Notes: generated from the letters alone by a model not told the origin. A stretch of DNA of 64,000 bases from Aurantimonas aggregata (GCF_010500835.1 NZ_JAAAMJ010000003.1:186001-250000); one strand, 5' to 3'. Shown: positions 1-9,306, numbered from the stretch's first letter. Program-made: numbers and translations.

Positions 1-1440
1 GGCGGCGCCGCGGGCCCGCGGCCCGTCGTCGTTGCGCATGCGCCGCAGCCGCTCGCCGAGATCGATGTCGGTTCCGCCGAGGCCTCGCTCGGTGAGCAGC
101 ACCGCCAGCATCGCCGCATCGCGCCGCGCCGCCGGATCGGCACCCACCACCATGCGGGCAAGACGCGGCGGCAGTGGCAGGGCACGCATCGCCTCGCCGG
201 CTTCGGTCAGCCGTCCGTCGGCATCGAGACCGCCGAGTTCGACCAGCAGGGCCCGCGCCTCCGCCACGGCCGGGGGCGGCGGCGTATCGAGGAAGGCCAT
301 CTCGGCCGGCTCGCCGACACCCCAGGCAGCGCAGTCGAGCACGAGGCCCGACAGGTCGCTGGCGAGGATCTCCGGGCGGTCGAAGGGCTCGAGCGCCGTC
401 GTCTGCTCGGCCCGCCACAGCCGGATCGCGGTTCCGGGCGCGGTTCGGCCGGCACGCCCTGCCCGCTGGTCGGCGGCGGCTTTCGAGATGCGCACCGTTT
501 CCAGCCGTGACAGGCCGGTCGCCGGCTCGAACACCGGCCGACGGCGGAGGCCGGAATCGATCACCACCGAGACGCCGTCGATGGTCAGCGAGGTCTCGGC
601 GATCGAGGTCGCCAGCACGATCTTGCGCGTGCCGACGGGGGCCGGCCGCACGGCGATATCCTGCGCCGCGCCTTCCATGGCGCCGTAGAGCGGGGCGACG
701 ATCACGCCCGCCGGCACCCCGTCCCGCAGCCGCTCGGCGACCCGCTCGATCTCGCGCTGGCCAGGCAGGAACACCAGCAGGCTGCCGGTCTCCTCCGCCA
801 GCGCCGCGCGGACGGCGGCGGCGACGGCGTTCTCGACTGGCTCGGTGCCCGGCCGGTCGCGGTAGCTGATCGTCACCGGAAAGGCCCGGCCCTGGCTTTC
901 GACCACCGGCGCGTCGCCGAGTAGTGCCGCCACGCGCGCGCCGTCGAGCGTCGCCGACATGACGAGGAGGCGCAGATCCTCCCGCAGCGCCGAGGCGACG
1001 TCGAGCGCCAGCGCGAGTCCGAAATCGCCGTCCAGCGAACGCTCGTGGAACTCGTCGAAGATCACCGCGGCGACGCCGGCGAGCTCGGGATCGGACAGCA
1101 CCATCCGGGTGAACACGCCCTCGGTGATCACCTCGATCCGCGTCCGCGCCGAGACTTTCGTGTCGAGCCGCATGCGCCAGCCGACGGTCTCGCCCACCGC
1201 CTCGCCGAGAATATCCGCCATCCGCCGCGCCGCCGCCCGCGCCGCGAGGCGCCGCGGCTCGACGAGCAGGATCTTGCCGTCGCCGCGAAACGCCGCGCCG
1301 AGGAGATGCAGCGGCACGAGCGTGGTCTTGCCGGCGCCGGGCGGCGCGACGAGGACGGCGCGGCGACGGCTTTCGAGCGCTTCGGTCAGTTCGTCGAGGA
1401 CGGCGGAGACCGGCAGGTCGGGCAGCGGCGGCCGGGTCAT
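1..1440 (-). CDS. hrpB: ATP-dependent helicase HrpB (partial, C-terminus outside window)
   Basis: DEAH-type superfamily 2 RNA/DNA helicase of the HrpB family. The minus frame stays open from an ATG at 1440 to base 1, giving the first 480 residues. Visible motifs are the Walker A APPGAGKTT (about residues 32-40), the DEFH box (about 130), SATLDG (about 160), the motif V-like ATSIAETSLTIDG and motif VI QRAGRAGR, all in the expected order. The start overlaps the stop of the upstream ABC ATPase gene in an ATGA, so it is probably translated as the last gene of that operon. The HrpB-specific C-terminal region lies beyond the window. Its physiological role is unclear in most bacteria. Confidence 0.93.
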   Translation of the reverse strand, partial: MTRPPLPDLPVSAVLDELTEALESRRRAVLVAPPGAGKTTLVPLHLLGAAFRGDGKILLVEPRRLAARAAARRMADILGEAVGETVGWRMRLDTKVSARTRIEVITEGVFTRMVLSDPELAGVAAVIFDEFHERSLDGDFGLALALDVASALREDLRLLVMSATLDGARVAALLGDAPVVESQGRAFPVTISYRDRPGTEPVENAVAAAVRAALAEETGSLLVFLPGQREIERVAERLRDGVPAGVIVAPLYGAMEGAAQDIAVRPAPVGTRKIVLATSIAETSLTIDGVSVVIDSGLRRRPVFEPATGLSRLETVRISKAAADQRAGRAGRTAPGTAIRLWRAEQTTALEPFDRPEILASDLSGLVLDCAAWGVGEPAEMAFLDTPPPPAVAEARALLVELGGLDADGRLTEAGEAMRALPLPPRLARMVVGADPAARRDAAMLAVLLTERGLGGTDIDLGERLRRMRNDDGPRARGAA

Positions 1441-2093
1441 TCGGGACTTTCCGCGAGATCGATCACCGGCCCGCCGGCCGCCGCCGCGTCGTCGCGATCA
1501 TGGGTGACGAGGACGGCCGAAATGCCGCGATCGGCGACCATGGCGAAGACGAGGTCGCGGACGGTCGAGCGCAGATCCGCGTCGAGCCGCGAGAACGGCT
1601 CGTCGAGGAGCAGCGCCTCCGGCTCGGCGAGCAGCGTCCGGGCGAGCGCCACCCGCGCGGCCTGGCCGCCGGAGAGCGTCGCCGGGTCGCGGCCGAGATA
1701 GCCGGCGAGCCCGACCTTCGCCAGCATCGCCTCGGCGGCCTCCAGCCGCTGGCGGCGGCCGCGCAGGCGCGGCGGCAGCGCGAAGAGCAGATTGCCGCCG
1801 ACCGACATGTGCGGATAGAGCAGCGCGTCCTGGAAGAGCAGGCCGACCCGCCGGCGCTCCGGCGGAAGGCCGGTGAGGTCGCGGCCGTTGAGGCGGACGT
1901 TGCCGCCCGCCGTGAAGGCGGGATCGAGGAAGCCGGCGATCAGCGCGAACAGGGTGGATTTGCCGGAACCGGACGGGCCCATGACGCTCAGCGTCTCGCC
2001 GCCCGCGACATGGCGATCGATGGCGAACAGGCGGCGCGTCCCGAGCCGGACGGTCAGGCTGTCGAGCCGCAGCCCCTCGTCCTCGTTGGTCAT
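1437..2093 (-). CDS. ynjD: ABC transporter ATP-binding protein, YnjD type
   Basis: Cytoplasmic ATPase of an ABC importer, 218 residues. It shows Walker A GPSGSGKST (about 39-47), a Q-loop at FQDALLYPH, the signature LSGGQ and the Walker B LLLDEPFSRLD followed by the H-loop THD. The short form without a C-terminal regulatory domain resembles ThiQ and YnjD. It overlaps the permease gene upstream by four bases and hrpB downstream by four bases, so all are probably one transcript. The substrate is unknown; the YnjBCD family is sometimes linked to thiamine because of its ThiBPQ similarity, but nothing here proves that. Confidence 0.88.
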   Translation of the reverse strand: MTNEDEGLRLDSLTVRLGTRRLFAIDRHVAGGETLSVMGPSGSGKSTLFALIAGFLDPAFTAGGNVRLNGRDLTGLPPERRRVGLLFQDALLYPHMSVGGNLLFALPPRLRGRRQRLEAAEAMLAKVGLAGYLGRDPATLSGGQAARVALARTLLAEPEALLLDEPFSRLDADLRSTVRDLVFAMVADRGISAVLVTHDRDDAAAAGGPVIDLAESPE

Positions 2094-3790
2094 GCGGCCC
2101 TCATGCCGCGTCGGCGGCCGGCAAGCAAGGCCGGCACGAGGGCGGCCAGCGCAAACAGGGCGAAGGGCAGCAGCGTCTGGAGCAGCGCATAGACGCCGAT
2201 GACGCGCCGGTCGCCGCCGGCGGCGAGCGCCACTGCCTCGGTGGTGATGGTCGGCAGCCGCCCGGCACCGATCAGCACGGTCGGCAGGTATTGGCCGATC
2301 GAGACGGCAAAGCCGATGGCGAGCGCGGTCATCACGGGGGCTGCCAGCAGCGGCAGCCGGACGCGCGTGAAGGCCGTCAGGCGCCCGCGGCCAAGGCTTG
2401 CGGCAACGCGCTCGTAGCGCGGGTCGAGGGCGAACCAGGGATCGGCCAGTGCCAGCGCCGCATAGGGCGCGACGAAGACGAGGTGCACGGCGACCAGCAG
2501 CGGCAGCGAGGGCGTCAGCCCGGCGGCGATGATCAGCACCTGCAGCCCGAATACGAAGGCCACCTGCGGCACGATCAGCGGCAGATAGATCAGCCCGGCG
2601 ACCGTCGGGGTGAGCCGGACGGCGCCAGACCGCGCCGCGGGAAACCGCCGCCGCCGGCCTTCGAGCAGCAGTACGACCAGCACCAGTGCCAGCAGAGCAG
2701 CCGCCAGCGCGACGACGAAGCTCGTCCAGAGCGGGCCGGATGCGCTGGCAAGGGCGCGCTGCCAGTTGCGCAGGGTGAGTTCCACCGGCGCAAGATCGGG
2801 AAATGCCCAGAAGCCGGCGAACGACCAGAGGACCAGCAGCAGGAGACCGACGATCACCGCCAGCCCCGACAGCGCCACCGGCAGCGCCGCGAGGGTCCGG
2901 GCCGGACCGTCGGTGGCGAAGCGCCGGCCCGAGCGCGACAGCAGACGCCGGAGCGCCAGGGCAAGCCGTTCCAGCCCCAGCCAGGCGAGGATGACCGCGA
3001 GCGTCACGGCAAGTTGCAGCAGCGCCCCCGCCGAGGCGACGAAGCGCTGCGCCAGATCCGGATCGTTCATCCAGGAGAGCAGGCGCACCGCCAGCGGCGC
3101 CGGCGTCGAGGGACCGAGGATCATCGCGACGTCGACGACCGAGGAGGCGAAGGCCGCGACGGCGACGATCGGCAGGCGGATCTGCCGGTAGACGGTCGGC
3201 CAGATGGTGAGCAGGAACGCCGCCATCCGCCCGTAGCCGAGCGAGCGGGCGAGTTGCATGCGCCGCTCCGGCTCGGCCTGCGGCAGCGCGGCGAAGGCGA
3301 CGAGCAGCAGGAACGGCATCTCCTTGGCGATCAGCGCCGCCATCATCGACAGGCCCATCGGGTCGCCGACGATCAGCAGGTCCGGCGGCCGGTCGAGCCC
3401 CAGTAACGGCGCGGCCATCCGGAAGACGAGGCCCGACGGGGCGATGAGGAAGAGCAGGCCGAAGGCGGCGGCGGCGTGCGGCACCGCGAGCAGCGGCGCG
3501 AGACCCTGGCGGGCGGCGTGAAAGGCCGGCGTGCCGAAGAAGGCGGCGAGGAAGATCGCGATGCCGGCGACCGAGACGAGGGTCGTCAGGAGACCGGCGG
3601 CAAGGCTCAGTCCCGCCGATGCGGCGAGGCCCGGCTCCGCGACGAGCTGGCGGAACGGGTCGAGGGACAGGCTGTCGCCGCCCAGCGCGGGCAGATAGCC
3701 GAAGGCCGGCAGCGCAACGCCCGCCAGCCCGACGGCAACGGGCGCCGCCAGCAGCAGCGCGATCAGCGAAGGCAGCGCCAGGCCGCGCAT
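2090..3790 (-). CDS. ynjC: ABC transporter permease, YnjC type (fused double permease)
   Basis: Inner-membrane permease of about 566 residues made of two ThiP-like halves, each with about six hydrophobic helices and an EAA-type loop (LARSLGYGRM in the first half, AASLGRGRLT in the second). The frame remains open far upstream, but that part lies across the binding-protein gene in another frame. The ATG at 3790, 20 bases after the binding-protein stop, is therefore taken as the start. Its position between binding protein and ATPase fits a complete importer. Confidence 0.87.
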   Translation of the reverse strand: MRGLALPSLIALLLAAPVAVGLAGVALPAFGYLPALGGDSLSLDPFRQLVAEPGLAASAGLSLAAGLLTTLVSVAGIAIFLAAFFGTPAFHAARQGLAPLLAVPHAAAAFGLLFLIAPSGLVFRMAAPLLGLDRPPDLLIVGDPMGLSMMAALIAKEMPFLLLVAFAALPQAEPERRMQLARSLGYGRMAAFLLTIWPTVYRQIRLPIVAVAAFASSVVDVAMILGPSTPAPLAVRLLSWMNDPDLAQRFVASAGALLQLAVTLAVILAWLGLERLALALRRLLSRSGRRFATDGPARTLAALPVALSGLAVIVGLLLLVLWSFAGFWAFPDLAPVELTLRNWQRALASASGPLWTSFVVALAAALLALVLVVLLLEGRRRRFPAARSGAVRLTPTVAGLIYLPLIVPQVAFVFGLQVLIIAAGLTPSLPLLVAVHLVFVAPYAALALADPWFALDPRYERVAASLGRGRLTAFTRVRLPLLAAPVMTALAIGFAVSIGQYLPTVLIGAGRLPTITTEAVALAAGGDRRVIGVYALLQTLLPFALFALAALVPALLAGRRRGMRAA

Positions 3791-3810
3791 GGCGCCCTGC
3801 CCGGACGGCC

Positions 3811-5034
3811 TCAACTGCCGTAGCGCTTCGTCCACTCTTCCTCGATGCGGGTCATCCAGGAGGCATGCGGTTCGGGCAGGACCGGGCCGAGTTCGTCCGG
3901 CGAGAGCGTTGCAACGCCGCGGTCGATGGCGGCGAAAGACTCGCGGTCGGCTGCCGGCAGGCTGTCCAGCTTGAGCACGGTCGGGTCGCCCCAGAACTGG
4001 GGATCTTCCTTGCGGATCTGCGCTTCCGGCGACAGCAGGAAGTTCGCCAACACCATCGCCCCGGCCTTGGCGCTGGAATTGTACGGAATGGCGACGAAAT
4101 GCGTGTTGCCGAGCGTCCCGCCCGGAAAGGTGAAGGAGCGGACGGTGTCCGGGAGCTCGCCGGCGGCGATCGCCGCCGAGGCTTCGGCCGGGTTGAAGGC
4201 GAAGATGATGTCGAGCTCGGAATCGGCCAGAAGCTGCTTCATCGCCGGATAGTTCTGCGGATAGTCGCGCCCCTCGCGCCAGAGCACCGGGCGGATCTCG
4301 TCCAGCCATTGCCAGAGCGGCGCGGTGACGATGTCGAAGGTGGCCTCGTCGACCGGTTCGGCGAGCAGCGCGGCATCCTCGATCTGCTCGATCAGCACCT
4401 GCTTGAGGAAGCTCGACCCGACGAAGTCCGGCGGTGCCGGATAGGAGAAGCGGCCCGGATGCTCGACGGCCCAGGCGAGCAGCGCGTCGGTGTCGGCCGG
4501 CATGTCGGCGATCGGGCCGGAGCGGGCGGTGTCGGTGAAGAACACCATCTTGGCGCCGCCCCAGGGCGATTCCTGGCCCAGCGTCGGCACGGTGAAATCG
4601 GTGGTGACGGTCGGATTGTCGGTGTCGACATAGCGCCAGTTCGGCAGGTCGGTGGCAAAGCCCTCGGCCAGCAGCCCCTGCTCCTGCATCGAGACAAAGT
4701 TCTCGCCGTTGATCCAGATCAGGTCGACCGAGCCGCCCTCGTCGCGGCCCGCGGCCTTTTCGGCGACCACCTTGGCGACGGCGGTCGCCGTATCCTCGAG
4801 CTTGACGTGCTCGAGCGTCACGCCGAACTGGCGCTTCACCTCCCCCGCGGCCCAGACTATGTAGTCGTTGATCGCTGACGAGCCGCCCCAGGCGTTGAAG
4901 TAGACGGTCTGGCCTTCGGCCTCGGCCATGACCGCCGGCCAGTCGGCGGGGTCGGGGTCCGCCGCAGCCGCGGGCTGTGCGAGCGAGACAAAAAGCCCGA
5001 GCAATGCACCGAGCCTGAGCAAGTTCACGATCAT
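3811..5034 (-). CDS. ynjB: ABC transporter substrate-binding protein, YnjB type
   Basis: Periplasmic solute-binding protein of 407 residues and first gene of the ynjBCD-hrpB operon. The ATG at 5034 is preferred over one 12 codons upstream: it is preceded by GGAGAG at good spacing and begins directly with a signal peptide (hydrophobic core LLRLGALLGLFVSLA, cleavage near AAAA-D). The mature part shows the extracellular family 1-type start (TVYFNAWGGS) and a conserved DLIWINGENF segment, as in YnjB-like proteins. No substrate can be assigned from sequence. Confidence 0.85.
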   Translation of the reverse strand: MIVNLLRLGALLGLFVSLAQPAAAADPDPADWPAVMAEAEGQTVYFNAWGGSSAINDYIVWAAGEVKRQFGVTLEHVKLEDTATAVAKVVAEKAAGRDEGGSVDLIWINGENFVSMQEQGLLAEGFATDLPNWRYVDTDNPTVTTDFTVPTLGQESPWGGAKMVFFTDTARSGPIADMPADTDALLAWAVEHPGRFSYPAPPDFVGSSFLKQVLIEQIEDAALLAEPVDEATFDIVTAPLWQWLDEIRPVLWREGRDYPQNYPAMKQLLADSELDIIFAFNPAEASAAIAAGELPDTVRSFTFPGGTLGNTHFVAIPYNSSAKAGAMVLANFLLSPEAQIRKEDPQFWGDPTVLKLDSLPAADRESFAAIDRGVATLSPDELGPVLPEPHASWMTRIEEEWTKRYGS

Positions 5035-5209
5035 CCCGCACTCTCCGTTCACCGCATGGCCACTCGACATTTTCGCCGCTTGGCCTCACATCGTGCCAGA
5101 TGGCCCGGCACTCGTGCTAAAAGCAACCGGTGCCCGGACCGCTCGCATTGCCTTGATCGCCGTGTGATGGCAATCGCCACCACGCGTCCAACTGGAAAGA
5201 GATCCGCCG

Positions 5210-5965
5210 ATGTCGCAGACACCAGGCGACGACCGCAAGACACTGGTCCTGACGGGTGCCTCGCGGGGCATCGGCCATGCGACGGTGAAGCGCTTCTCCC
5301 GCGAGGGCTGGCGCGTGATCACCTGTTCGCGCCAGGAATTCGCCGACAACTGCCCGTGGCCGGCGGGACCGGAGGACCATATCCGCGTCGATCTGTCGGA
5401 CCAGGAAGACGTCGGCTACGCCATCTCGGAGATCCGCCGCCGGCTCGAGGCCAACGGCTCGGAGCTGCACGCGCTGGTCAACAACGCCGCGATCTCGCCC
5501 AAGGCCGAGGCCGGCGCGCGGCTCGACTCGATCCGGACCCCGATGCATGTCTGGCGCGACGTGTTCCAGGTGAATTTCTTCGCGCCGATCATGCTGGCGC
5601 GCGGCCTGTTCAAGGAACTTGCGGCGGCGCGCGGCTCGATCGTCAACGTCACCTCGATCGTCGGCAGCCGGGTGCATCCCTTCGCCGGCACCGCCTATGC
5701 GACGTCGAAGGCGGCCCTCAACTCGCTGACCCGCGAGATGGCGGCGGATTTCGGACCGGCGGGCATTAGGGTCAACGCCATCGCGCCCGGCGAGATCGAG
5801 ACGGCGATCCTGTCGCCAGGCACCGAGAAGATGATCGACGACATCCCGCTGCGCCGGCTCGGCCAGACGGCAGAGGTCGCCGACGTGATCTATTTCCTGT
5901 GCTCGAACCAGTCGTCCTACGTCAACGGCGCCGAGCTGCACATCAATGGCGGCCAGCACGTCTGA
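5210..5965 (+). CDS. short-chain dehydrogenase/reductase
   Basis: Classical SDR of 251 residues. The cofactor motif TGASRGIG is at residues 15-22, NNAA at 91-94, and the catalytic Ser149, Tyr163 and Lys167 (YATSK) are all present; the C-terminus VNGAELHINGGQHV is typical. An Arg follows the second glycine region, so NADPH is possible, but the cofactor is not certain. It is read alone, divergent from ynjB, and ends nine bases before a convergent gene. A GGAAAGAG ribosome site precedes the ATG. The substrate is unknown. Confidence 0.9.
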   Translation: MSQTPGDDRKTLVLTGASRGIGHATVKRFSREGWRVITCSRQEFADNCPWPAGPEDHIRVDLSDQEDVGYAISEIRRRLEANGSELHALVNNAAISPKAEAGARLDSIRTPMHVWRDVFQVNFFAPIMLARGLFKELAAARGSIVNVTSIVGSRVHPFAGTAYATSKAALNSLTREMAADFGPAGIRVNAIAPGEIETAILSPGTEKMIDDIPLRRLGQTAEVADVIYFLCSNQSSYVNGAELHINGGQHV

Positions 5966-5974
5966 GCCGGTGCT

Positions 5975-6622
5975 TCAGGCGGAGGCGATGTCGTCCAGCG
6001 CCTTGTCGAGATCGGCCCTGACCAGCGCCGTCAGCAAAGCGGGGAACTGCGCGCGATCGACATGGGCGGCGAGTTGCCGCGCATCGTCGCCGAGGCCGAG
6101 CTTGCGGCCGGCTTCCAGCGCGCGGGCATCGGCGAACGGGTAGAGCTCGTCCCAGGCCAGCTGCGCCTCGCGGAAGAAGATGTCGGCACCGACGTCGCCG
6201 ATGCCCTTGAACTCCTTCAGCAGCCGGCGCTCCGCGGTCGGATCGCGGCCCGCCGCCTCACGCAATTTGCGCAGTTCGCCGCCATAGGCCTTGCGGCAAT
6301 GGTCGGCCATGTCCTTCAGAAAAGTCGAGGTCTTTTCGTCGAAGCGGGCGTAGCCATTGCGGTTGAGGATCAGCACCCGCTCCTTCCACGTCGCCTCCGC
6401 CATGCGCTCGGCGGTGGTCAGGCCCGACTCCTTCAGCGCCTTCGCCGCCTGCAGCGCCTGCTCCGCCCCGATGCGGGCGGAGAACAGGTTGGCTTCAACC
6501 AGCCAGAGGAAGAGCGGCATCGGCGTGTTCTGCGACAGGTCGAGCCCCAGGGAACCGGCATAGGTCTCGGCCCCATAGCGCTCCATCAGGCGCCCGGTCA
6601 CGTCCTTCGAGGCAGCGGCCAT
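5975..6622 (-). CDS. HhH-GPD base-excision DNA repair-like protein
   Basis: Protein of 215 residues resembling small endonuclease III/HhH-GPD proteins. The helix-hairpin-helix lies at LLKEFKGIGDVGADIF (about residues 138-153) and is followed by YPFADARAL, where the family's catalytic Asp would fall. There is no C-terminal four-cysteine iron-sulfur motif, so this is the cluster-free subtype. It probably recognises damaged or mismatched bases, but it could be a non-enzymatic member. It sits four bases downstream of the HdeD-like gene, suggesting co-transcription. Confidence 0.75.
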   Translation of the reverse strand: MAAASKDVTGRLMERYGAETYAGSLGLDLSQNTPMPLFLWLVEANLFSARIGAEQALQAAKALKESGLTTAERMAEATWKERVLILNRNGYARFDEKTSTFLKDMADHCRKAYGGELRKLREAAGRDPTAERRLLKEFKGIGDVGADIFFREAQLAWDELYPFADARALEAGRKLGLGDDARQLAAHVDRAQFPALLTALVRADLDKALDDIASA

Positions 6623-6626
6623 CCGT

Positions 6627-7229
6627 TCAGATGGTCCGGCCTGTCGGCCCGTTGCGGGACCCGAGGGCGGCGAACAGCAATGCCGCGCCGGAGCTGATGA
6701 AGGAGACGCCGAGGAACAGGCCGATCGCCCAGACCGCCGTGCCCGGCAGACCCATCACGAGGAAGATCGCCAGCGCGATGTTGATCACGCCGGAAACCAG
6801 CAGCAGCCAGAAGCGGCCGGTCGAGGCGCGCACCGCCTGGGCGATGACGATGTTGATGATGCCGGACATGAGGAAATACAGCGCCATCATCCAGGTCAGG
6901 GTCACCGATCCGGCGAAGGGATCGTAGATGATGACGAGGCCGAGCAGGACGGCGAGCACGGCCAGGACCAGGTTCGACCAGAAGCCGGGCGCCCCGCGTG
7001 CGCGGAAGGCCGAGACTGTGCCGAGGATGCCGCCGAAGACCAGCAGCCAGCCGAAAAACAGCGTAGATGCAAGGGTCGCGGCCCAGGGCGCCAAGAGCGC
7101 CAGCAGTCCCACAAGGATCATCAGCGCGCCCTGGAAGGCATAGAACTTCCAGTGATCGTGGAGATAGCGCTCCGCGAGACCGGCGGGGCCAGAGTTCGGG
7201 CGGTGGCGGGATGCGGGGTCGACGGTCAT
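6627..7229 (-). CDS. HdeD/DUF308 family membrane protein
   Basis: Integral membrane protein of about 200 residues with six hydrophobic helices (for example GALMILVGLLALLAPWAATL and LVLAVLAVLLGLVIIY) in the tandem arrangement typical of HdeD/DUF308 proteins. In E. coli HdeD is linked to acid resistance; the role here is unproven. The ATG at 7229 has an AAGGGAAA ribosome site and is preferred to an in-frame ATG 14 codons upstream. It is followed four bases later by the HhH-GPD gene. Confidence 0.82.
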   Translation of the reverse strand: MTVDPASRHRPNSGPAGLAERYLHDHWKFYAFQGALMILVGLLALLAPWAATLASTLFFGWLLVFGGILGTVSAFRARGAPGFWSNLVLAVLAVLLGLVIIYDPFAGSVTLTWMMALYFLMSGIINIVIAQAVRASTGRFWLLLVSGVINIALAIFLVMGLPGTAVWAIGLFLGVSFISSGAALLFAALGSRNGPTGRTI

Positions 7230-7328
7230 TGCCAGATTTCCCTTCGGCGAGGGCCTGTTGCCCGGGACCACCCTATAGCATGGCAGCCGGTTCCGTCACC
7301 GCCCGCCCTCGCATACGCTGGTATGGTC

Positions 7329-7913
7329 TCAGGCGTGGCGACCGAGGCTGCGGGACGTGTCGAGAAGCTTGTCGACCAGGGCCTCGAGCGCGGTGCGGGC
7401 GACGTCGTCGGCGAGCCGGCCGGTCTCGTCGAAACTCGCGGCAGCATTGGGCACGGTGCATTGCTCGGTCAGAACTTCGGCGTTCAGCGCCCGCATGACG
7501 ATGCGCAGCGCTTCCAGGCCGCGCATGCCGCCGAAGCGACCCGTCGAGGTCGATGCCAGGCCCGCGACGATGCCCTTGAAGGGCTGGATCGGGCGGCCCT
7601 GCACCTTGCGCACCCGGCTGACCCAGTCGATCGTGTTCTTGATCAGCGGCGTCAGCGAGTGGTTGTATTCGGGGCTGACCAGCAGCAGTCCATCCTGGGC
7701 GGCGATGCGCTGCGCCAGGAGGACGGCGTTCTGCGGCACGCCCTGTTCCTCCTCGTGGTCGCCGTCATAGATCGGCAGCGGATAGTCGCCGAGGTCGAGC
7801 AGCGTCACCACGGCGTCGGAGAGCGCCAGCATCCGCGTCGCCTCGGCAGCCAGCCGGCGATTGTGCGATGCCAGCCGCAGCGAGCCCGGAACGACGAGGA
7901 TGTTGACGGTCAA
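7329..7913 (-). CDS. NADPH-dependent FMN reductase (TTG start)
   Basis: Flavodoxin-fold oxidoreductase of 194 residues in the NADPH_FMN_red family. It has the FMN phosphate loop PGSLRLASHNRRLA near the N-terminus and the family motif SPEYNHSLTPLIKNTIDW. The only reasonable start is a TTG at 7913 that overlaps the stop of the upstream methyltransferase gene as TTGA, so translation is probably coupled to it. It is the last gene of the dnaJ-pmtA cluster. It probably reduces FMN, quinones or azo dyes; the physiological acceptor is unknown. Confidence 0.85.
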   Translation of the reverse strand: MTVNILVVPGSLRLASHNRRLAAEATRMLALSDAVVTLLDLGDYPLPIYDGDHEEEQGVPQNAVLLAQRIAAQDGLLLVSPEYNHSLTPLIKNTIDWVSRVRKVQGRPIQPFKGIVAGLASTSTGRFGGMRGLEALRIVMRALNAEVLTEQCTVPNAAASFDETGRLADDVARTALEALVDKLLDTSRSLGRHA

Positions 7914-8530
7914 TGCGTTGCGGCCCTTGCCGGGGCGCTCTGGTCCTCGTCGTAGACCCAGACTCTCGCCGGCGGAATGTTGCTCCAGACGATCGGCGAG
8001 TGCCGGACCGTGAATACGCCCTTCACCGGCTCGACCGGCGGCTTCCAGAGATAGGACAGCTGGGTGAGATTGCCGCCGGGCAGCAGCCGCGAGAAATAGT
8101 CGGTGAACAGCGCCTGACGCTTCGCCTGTGAAAAGCTGATGATCGGGATGGCGAAGAGGATAGCGGCGAATTTCTCGTCGCGGCGTGCGCCAAGCGTCTT
8201 GTCGAGGTCGAAGCCATCGCCCTGGATGATGTTCACCTTGGGAAAGCGCTGCTTCAGCTCGCGGGCAAACTCGGCATCGTATTCGATCGAGGTGATCCGC
8301 TCCGGCGCGACGCCGGCGCTGAGCATGGCGCGGGTGACGACGCCGAGCCCGGGTCCGAGCTCGAGGATCGGTCCGTCCAGCGACGTGGTGGCGTGTCGGA
8401 CCATCATCGCGCAATAGGACGGGCTCGACGGCGCGACGGCGCCCATCTTGACCGGATGCTTCACCCACGTGGCAAGGAAGCGTGCCCAGTCGCTCCCGCC
8501 GCCGTCTCTCACTTCGCCATTCGTCGCCAT
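7910..8530 (-). CDS. PmtA-like phospholipid N-methyltransferase, second copy
   Basis: Class I SAM-dependent methyltransferase of 206 residues in the COG3963 group (phosphatidylethanolamine N-methyltransferase PmtA type). It has the family signature KMGAVAPSSPSYCAMM and SAM motif I ELGPGLGVVTRAML. The ATG at 8530 follows GGCGGGACGG and lies 22 bases inside the end of the upstream paralogue. The two adjacent copies are clearly related but diverged (YLWKPPVEPVKG here, YALTVPVKPERI in the other). It could add further methyl groups or act on another lipid. Confidence 0.82.
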   Translation of the reverse strand: MATNGEVRDGGGSDWARFLATWVKHPVKMGAVAPSSPSYCAMMVRHATTSLDGPILELGPGLGVVTRAMLSAGVAPERITSIEYDAEFARELKQRFPKVNIIQGDGFDLDKTLGARRDEKFAAILFAIPIISFSQAKRQALFTDYFSRLLPGGNLTQLSYLWKPPVEPVKGVFTVRHSPIVWSNIPPARVWVYDEDQSAPARAATH

Positions 8531-9195
8531 GTCCGTCCCGCCTTTGGTTTGGCTGCTGCCGGCTGTCCCTCTGCCGAGCGGTAGACCAACACCCGTGCCG
8601 GCGGGAGGTTGCGTTTCACCCATGGACTGGTTTCGAGCCGGGCGCCGATACGCTCGGGCTTTACCGGAACGGTCAGCGCGTAGGAGAACTGGATGAAGGG
8701 AGCGCCCGCCGGCATCTGGCGCAGCGCGCCGCCGACGACCTCTTCGCGCTTGGCGTCAGGCTTGGTGAACAGCGGCAGGCCGGAGATCACCGCCTCGAGC
8801 CGCCGGCCCTTCAACACGTCGCGCAGCGTCTCGTGGACGGCGTAGGCATCGCCTTGGATAACCCGGGCGGCCGGAAAGCGCGCGCGCAGGAGAACGCAGA
8901 ATTCCTGCGAGTATTCGACGAGGACCAGTGCTGATTCGGGGACGCCGTGCTCGATCAGGCACTTGGTGACGACCCCCGTGCCGGGGCCAAGTTCCAGGAC
9001 GAGCGAGGTTTCGTCGAAGCCTGACGGATCGGGAACATAGGCGGCCATGGCGCGGCCCAGGCTGCGCGAGGATGGCGAGACCGCCCCCATCACCAGCGGG
9101 CGCTGCAGCCATCCCCTGAAGAACCGGGCTTCGTCGCTGACCTTCCGGCGCGGTCGGGTCCGCTGCGGAAGCCGCGGCTCAGGCGTTACCAACAC
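8509..9195 (-). CDS. pmtA: phosphatidylethanolamine N-methyltransferase PmtA-like (GTG start)
   Basis: SAM-dependent methyltransferase of 228 residues. It carries the PmtA-family segment FFRGWLQRPLVMGAVSPSSR and SAM motif I ELGPGTGVVTKCLI. The family methylates phosphatidylethanolamine towards phosphatidylcholine at the cytoplasmic membrane face. The start is a GTG at 9195 with GGGAG nine bases upstream. The location just downstream of dnaJ matches the dnaK-dnaJ-pmtA order known in rhizobia, which supports the name. A second paralogue overlaps its 3' end. Confidence 0.85.
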   Translation of the reverse strand: MLVTPEPRLPQRTRPRRKVSDEARFFRGWLQRPLVMGAVSPSSRSLGRAMAAYVPDPSGFDETSLVLELGPGTGVVTKCLIEHGVPESALVLVEYSQEFCVLLRARFPAARVIQGDAYAVHETLRDVLKGRRLEAVISGLPLFTKPDAKREEVVGGALRQMPAGAPFIQFSYALTVPVKPERIGARLETSPWVKRNLPPARVLVYRSAEGQPAAAKPKAGRTWRRMAK

Positions 9196-9306
9196 TCGCG
9201 ATACTCCCTTGCTGCGGAGCCTCTGCCCCGCCCCCTGTGTCGCCCAGCACTGTTACGGATTCACGACAGCGCCACCACAGGGGATATCATCAGCACATGG
9301 CGCAGC

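Noticed and set aside
3791-5089. Upstream extension of the ynjC permease frame (to 999 codons)
   Set aside because: The extra part is Arg-rich, has no membrane helices and lies over the ynjB gene; the permease proper begins at 3790.
5035-5209. TPP riboswitch upstream of ynjBCD (suggested by ThiBPQ similarity)
   Set aside because: I saw no CTGAGA-type core or the expected paired stems on the minus strand of this gap.
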